From NCBI RefSeq assembly GCF_000397205.1, contig NC_021237.1:3287001-3351000 (forward strand): a stretch of 64,000 bases of DNA. Direction: 5' to 3'. The position numbers and the translations under genes are program-made. The notes below the pieces were generated by a model that was not told the origin of the DNA, ran no database searches, and was given only the letters and a program-made list of their open reading frames with translations. This document shows, piece by piece, positions 63,557 to 64,000 of this stretch (position 1 is its first letter; each line of letters begins with the position of its first letter). Source of the DNA: Pseudomonas protegens CHA0 (GTDB taxonomy: Bacteria > Pseudomonadota > Gammaproteobacteria > Pseudomonadales > Pseudomonadaceae).

Positions 63557-64000
63557 ATGAACTCTCCACACATGGACTATGCGCTGGCGCCCCGCGCCAG
63601 CGGTCCGGCGTCCTGGCTGGAAACCTTTCTGGTGACCGCCCTGGTCATCGGCGTCGGCCTGTGGCTGGCCCCCGAGGACCCCTTGCAGGTGCAGGGCGAG
63701 TTTCCCTGGTCGGTGCTGGCGCCGCTGCTGCTGGGGGTGCGCTACGGGTTTGTCCGCGGCCTGATCAGTGCCAGCCTGCTGGTAGCGGCGTTCTTTGCCC
63801 TGCGTCATTCGGGGCTGGCGAGCTACGCCCAGGTCGCGCCGTCCTACATTGTCGGCGTACTGGTCTGCGGCATGCTGGTGGGCGAGGTGCGCGACCTCTG
63901 GGAGCGGCGTTTGCTGCGCTTGCAGATGGCCAACGAGTACCGCCAGTACCGGCTCGATGATTTCACCCGGGCGCACCAGATTCTGCGGGTCTCCCATGAC
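63557..64000 (+). CDS. pelD: PelD: c-di-GMP receptor of the pel system, N-terminal part (runs off window)
   Basis: The first 148 residues of PelD. They include hydrophobic segments TFLVTALVIGVGLWLA, VLAPLLLGVRYGFVRGLISA and YIVGVLVCGMLVGEV, then the coiled linker RDLWERRLLRLQMANEY that leads into the GAF domain. The degenerate GGDEF domain that binds c-di-GMP lies beyond the window edge. The ATG at 63557 is 5 bases after the pelC stop. It turns on polymerisation when c-di-GMP is high. Confidence 0.9.
   Translation, partial: MNSPHMDYALAPRASGPASWLETFLVTALVIGVGLWLAPEDPLQVQGEFPWSVLAPLLLGVRYGFVRGLISASLLVAAFFALRHSGLASYAQVAPSYIVGVLVCGMLVGEVRDLWERRLLRLQMANEYRQYRLDDFTRAHQILRVSHD

Overview
The window is high-GC chromosomal DNA from a fluorescent Pseudomonas, most likely of the P. 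protegens / P. chlororaphis group. The grounds are: repeated Pseudomonas REP palindromes (GTAGGAGCCGGCTTGCCGGCGAAG-type half-sites, described here in pieces), an AlkB-PraA-PraB neighbourhood, polyamine genes of the PuuA/SpuI type, and a Pel exopolysaccharide operon preceded by a pelX-type epimerase, an arrangement known from P. protegens. No rRNA, tRNA, CRISPR array, phage or insertion sequence was seen.

Region 1 (1-10.4 kb): a minus-strand organosulfur-type cluster (sulfonate-type binding protein, secreted lipase-like hydrolase, SsuD-like flavin monooxygenase, Tat/lipoprotein peptide-type binding protein, and the start of a TonB receptor that leaves the window). Divergent from it is an SfnR-like sigma-54 activator. 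Then come a TetR repressor and a 3-hydroxyisobutyrate-dehydrogenase-like enzyme that share a 16-bp palindromic operator, and an MFS exporter. REP arrays fill the gaps.

Region 2 (10.4-35.4 kb): a large hydrocarbon and fatty-acid module. On the minus strand are a Baeyer-Villiger monooxygenase, an SDR and a PF10118 protein, with a divergent membrane-anchored esterase. On the plus strand are alkB, two praA/praB paralogues and a FadL-type porin, followed by a five-gene beta-oxidation operon (acyl-CoA dehydrogenase, ketoacyl reductase, MaoC hydratase, thiolase, acyl-CoA ligase). A MacB-type tripartite exporter and a divergent PsrA-like TetR regulator close the module, with an epoxide-hydrolase-like gene after them. 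Five promoters in this region share an ungapped 15-bp motif related to the PsrA box, which suggests one regulon. The enzymes could support both terminal (AlkB) and subterminal (SDR/BVMO/esterase) alkane oxidation.

Region 3 (35.5-52.6 kb): gamma-glutamyl-polyamine genes with a divergent AraC regulator; an EvgS-like hybrid kinase with its LuxR-type response regulator; two further regulators, one a degenerate receiver without output domain; an NlpD-like degenerate LytM lipoprotein; small membrane proteins; an RlhA-like U32 protein; a RidA protein; an AT-richer GIY-YIG/T5orf172-type gene; and small hypotheticals.

Region 4 (52.7-64 kb): a TonB receptor of siderophore type under a clear cobalamin riboswitch, then the pel locus (pelX, pelA, pelB, pelC, start of pelD) with a perfect FleQ-box-like palindrome in its upstream region.
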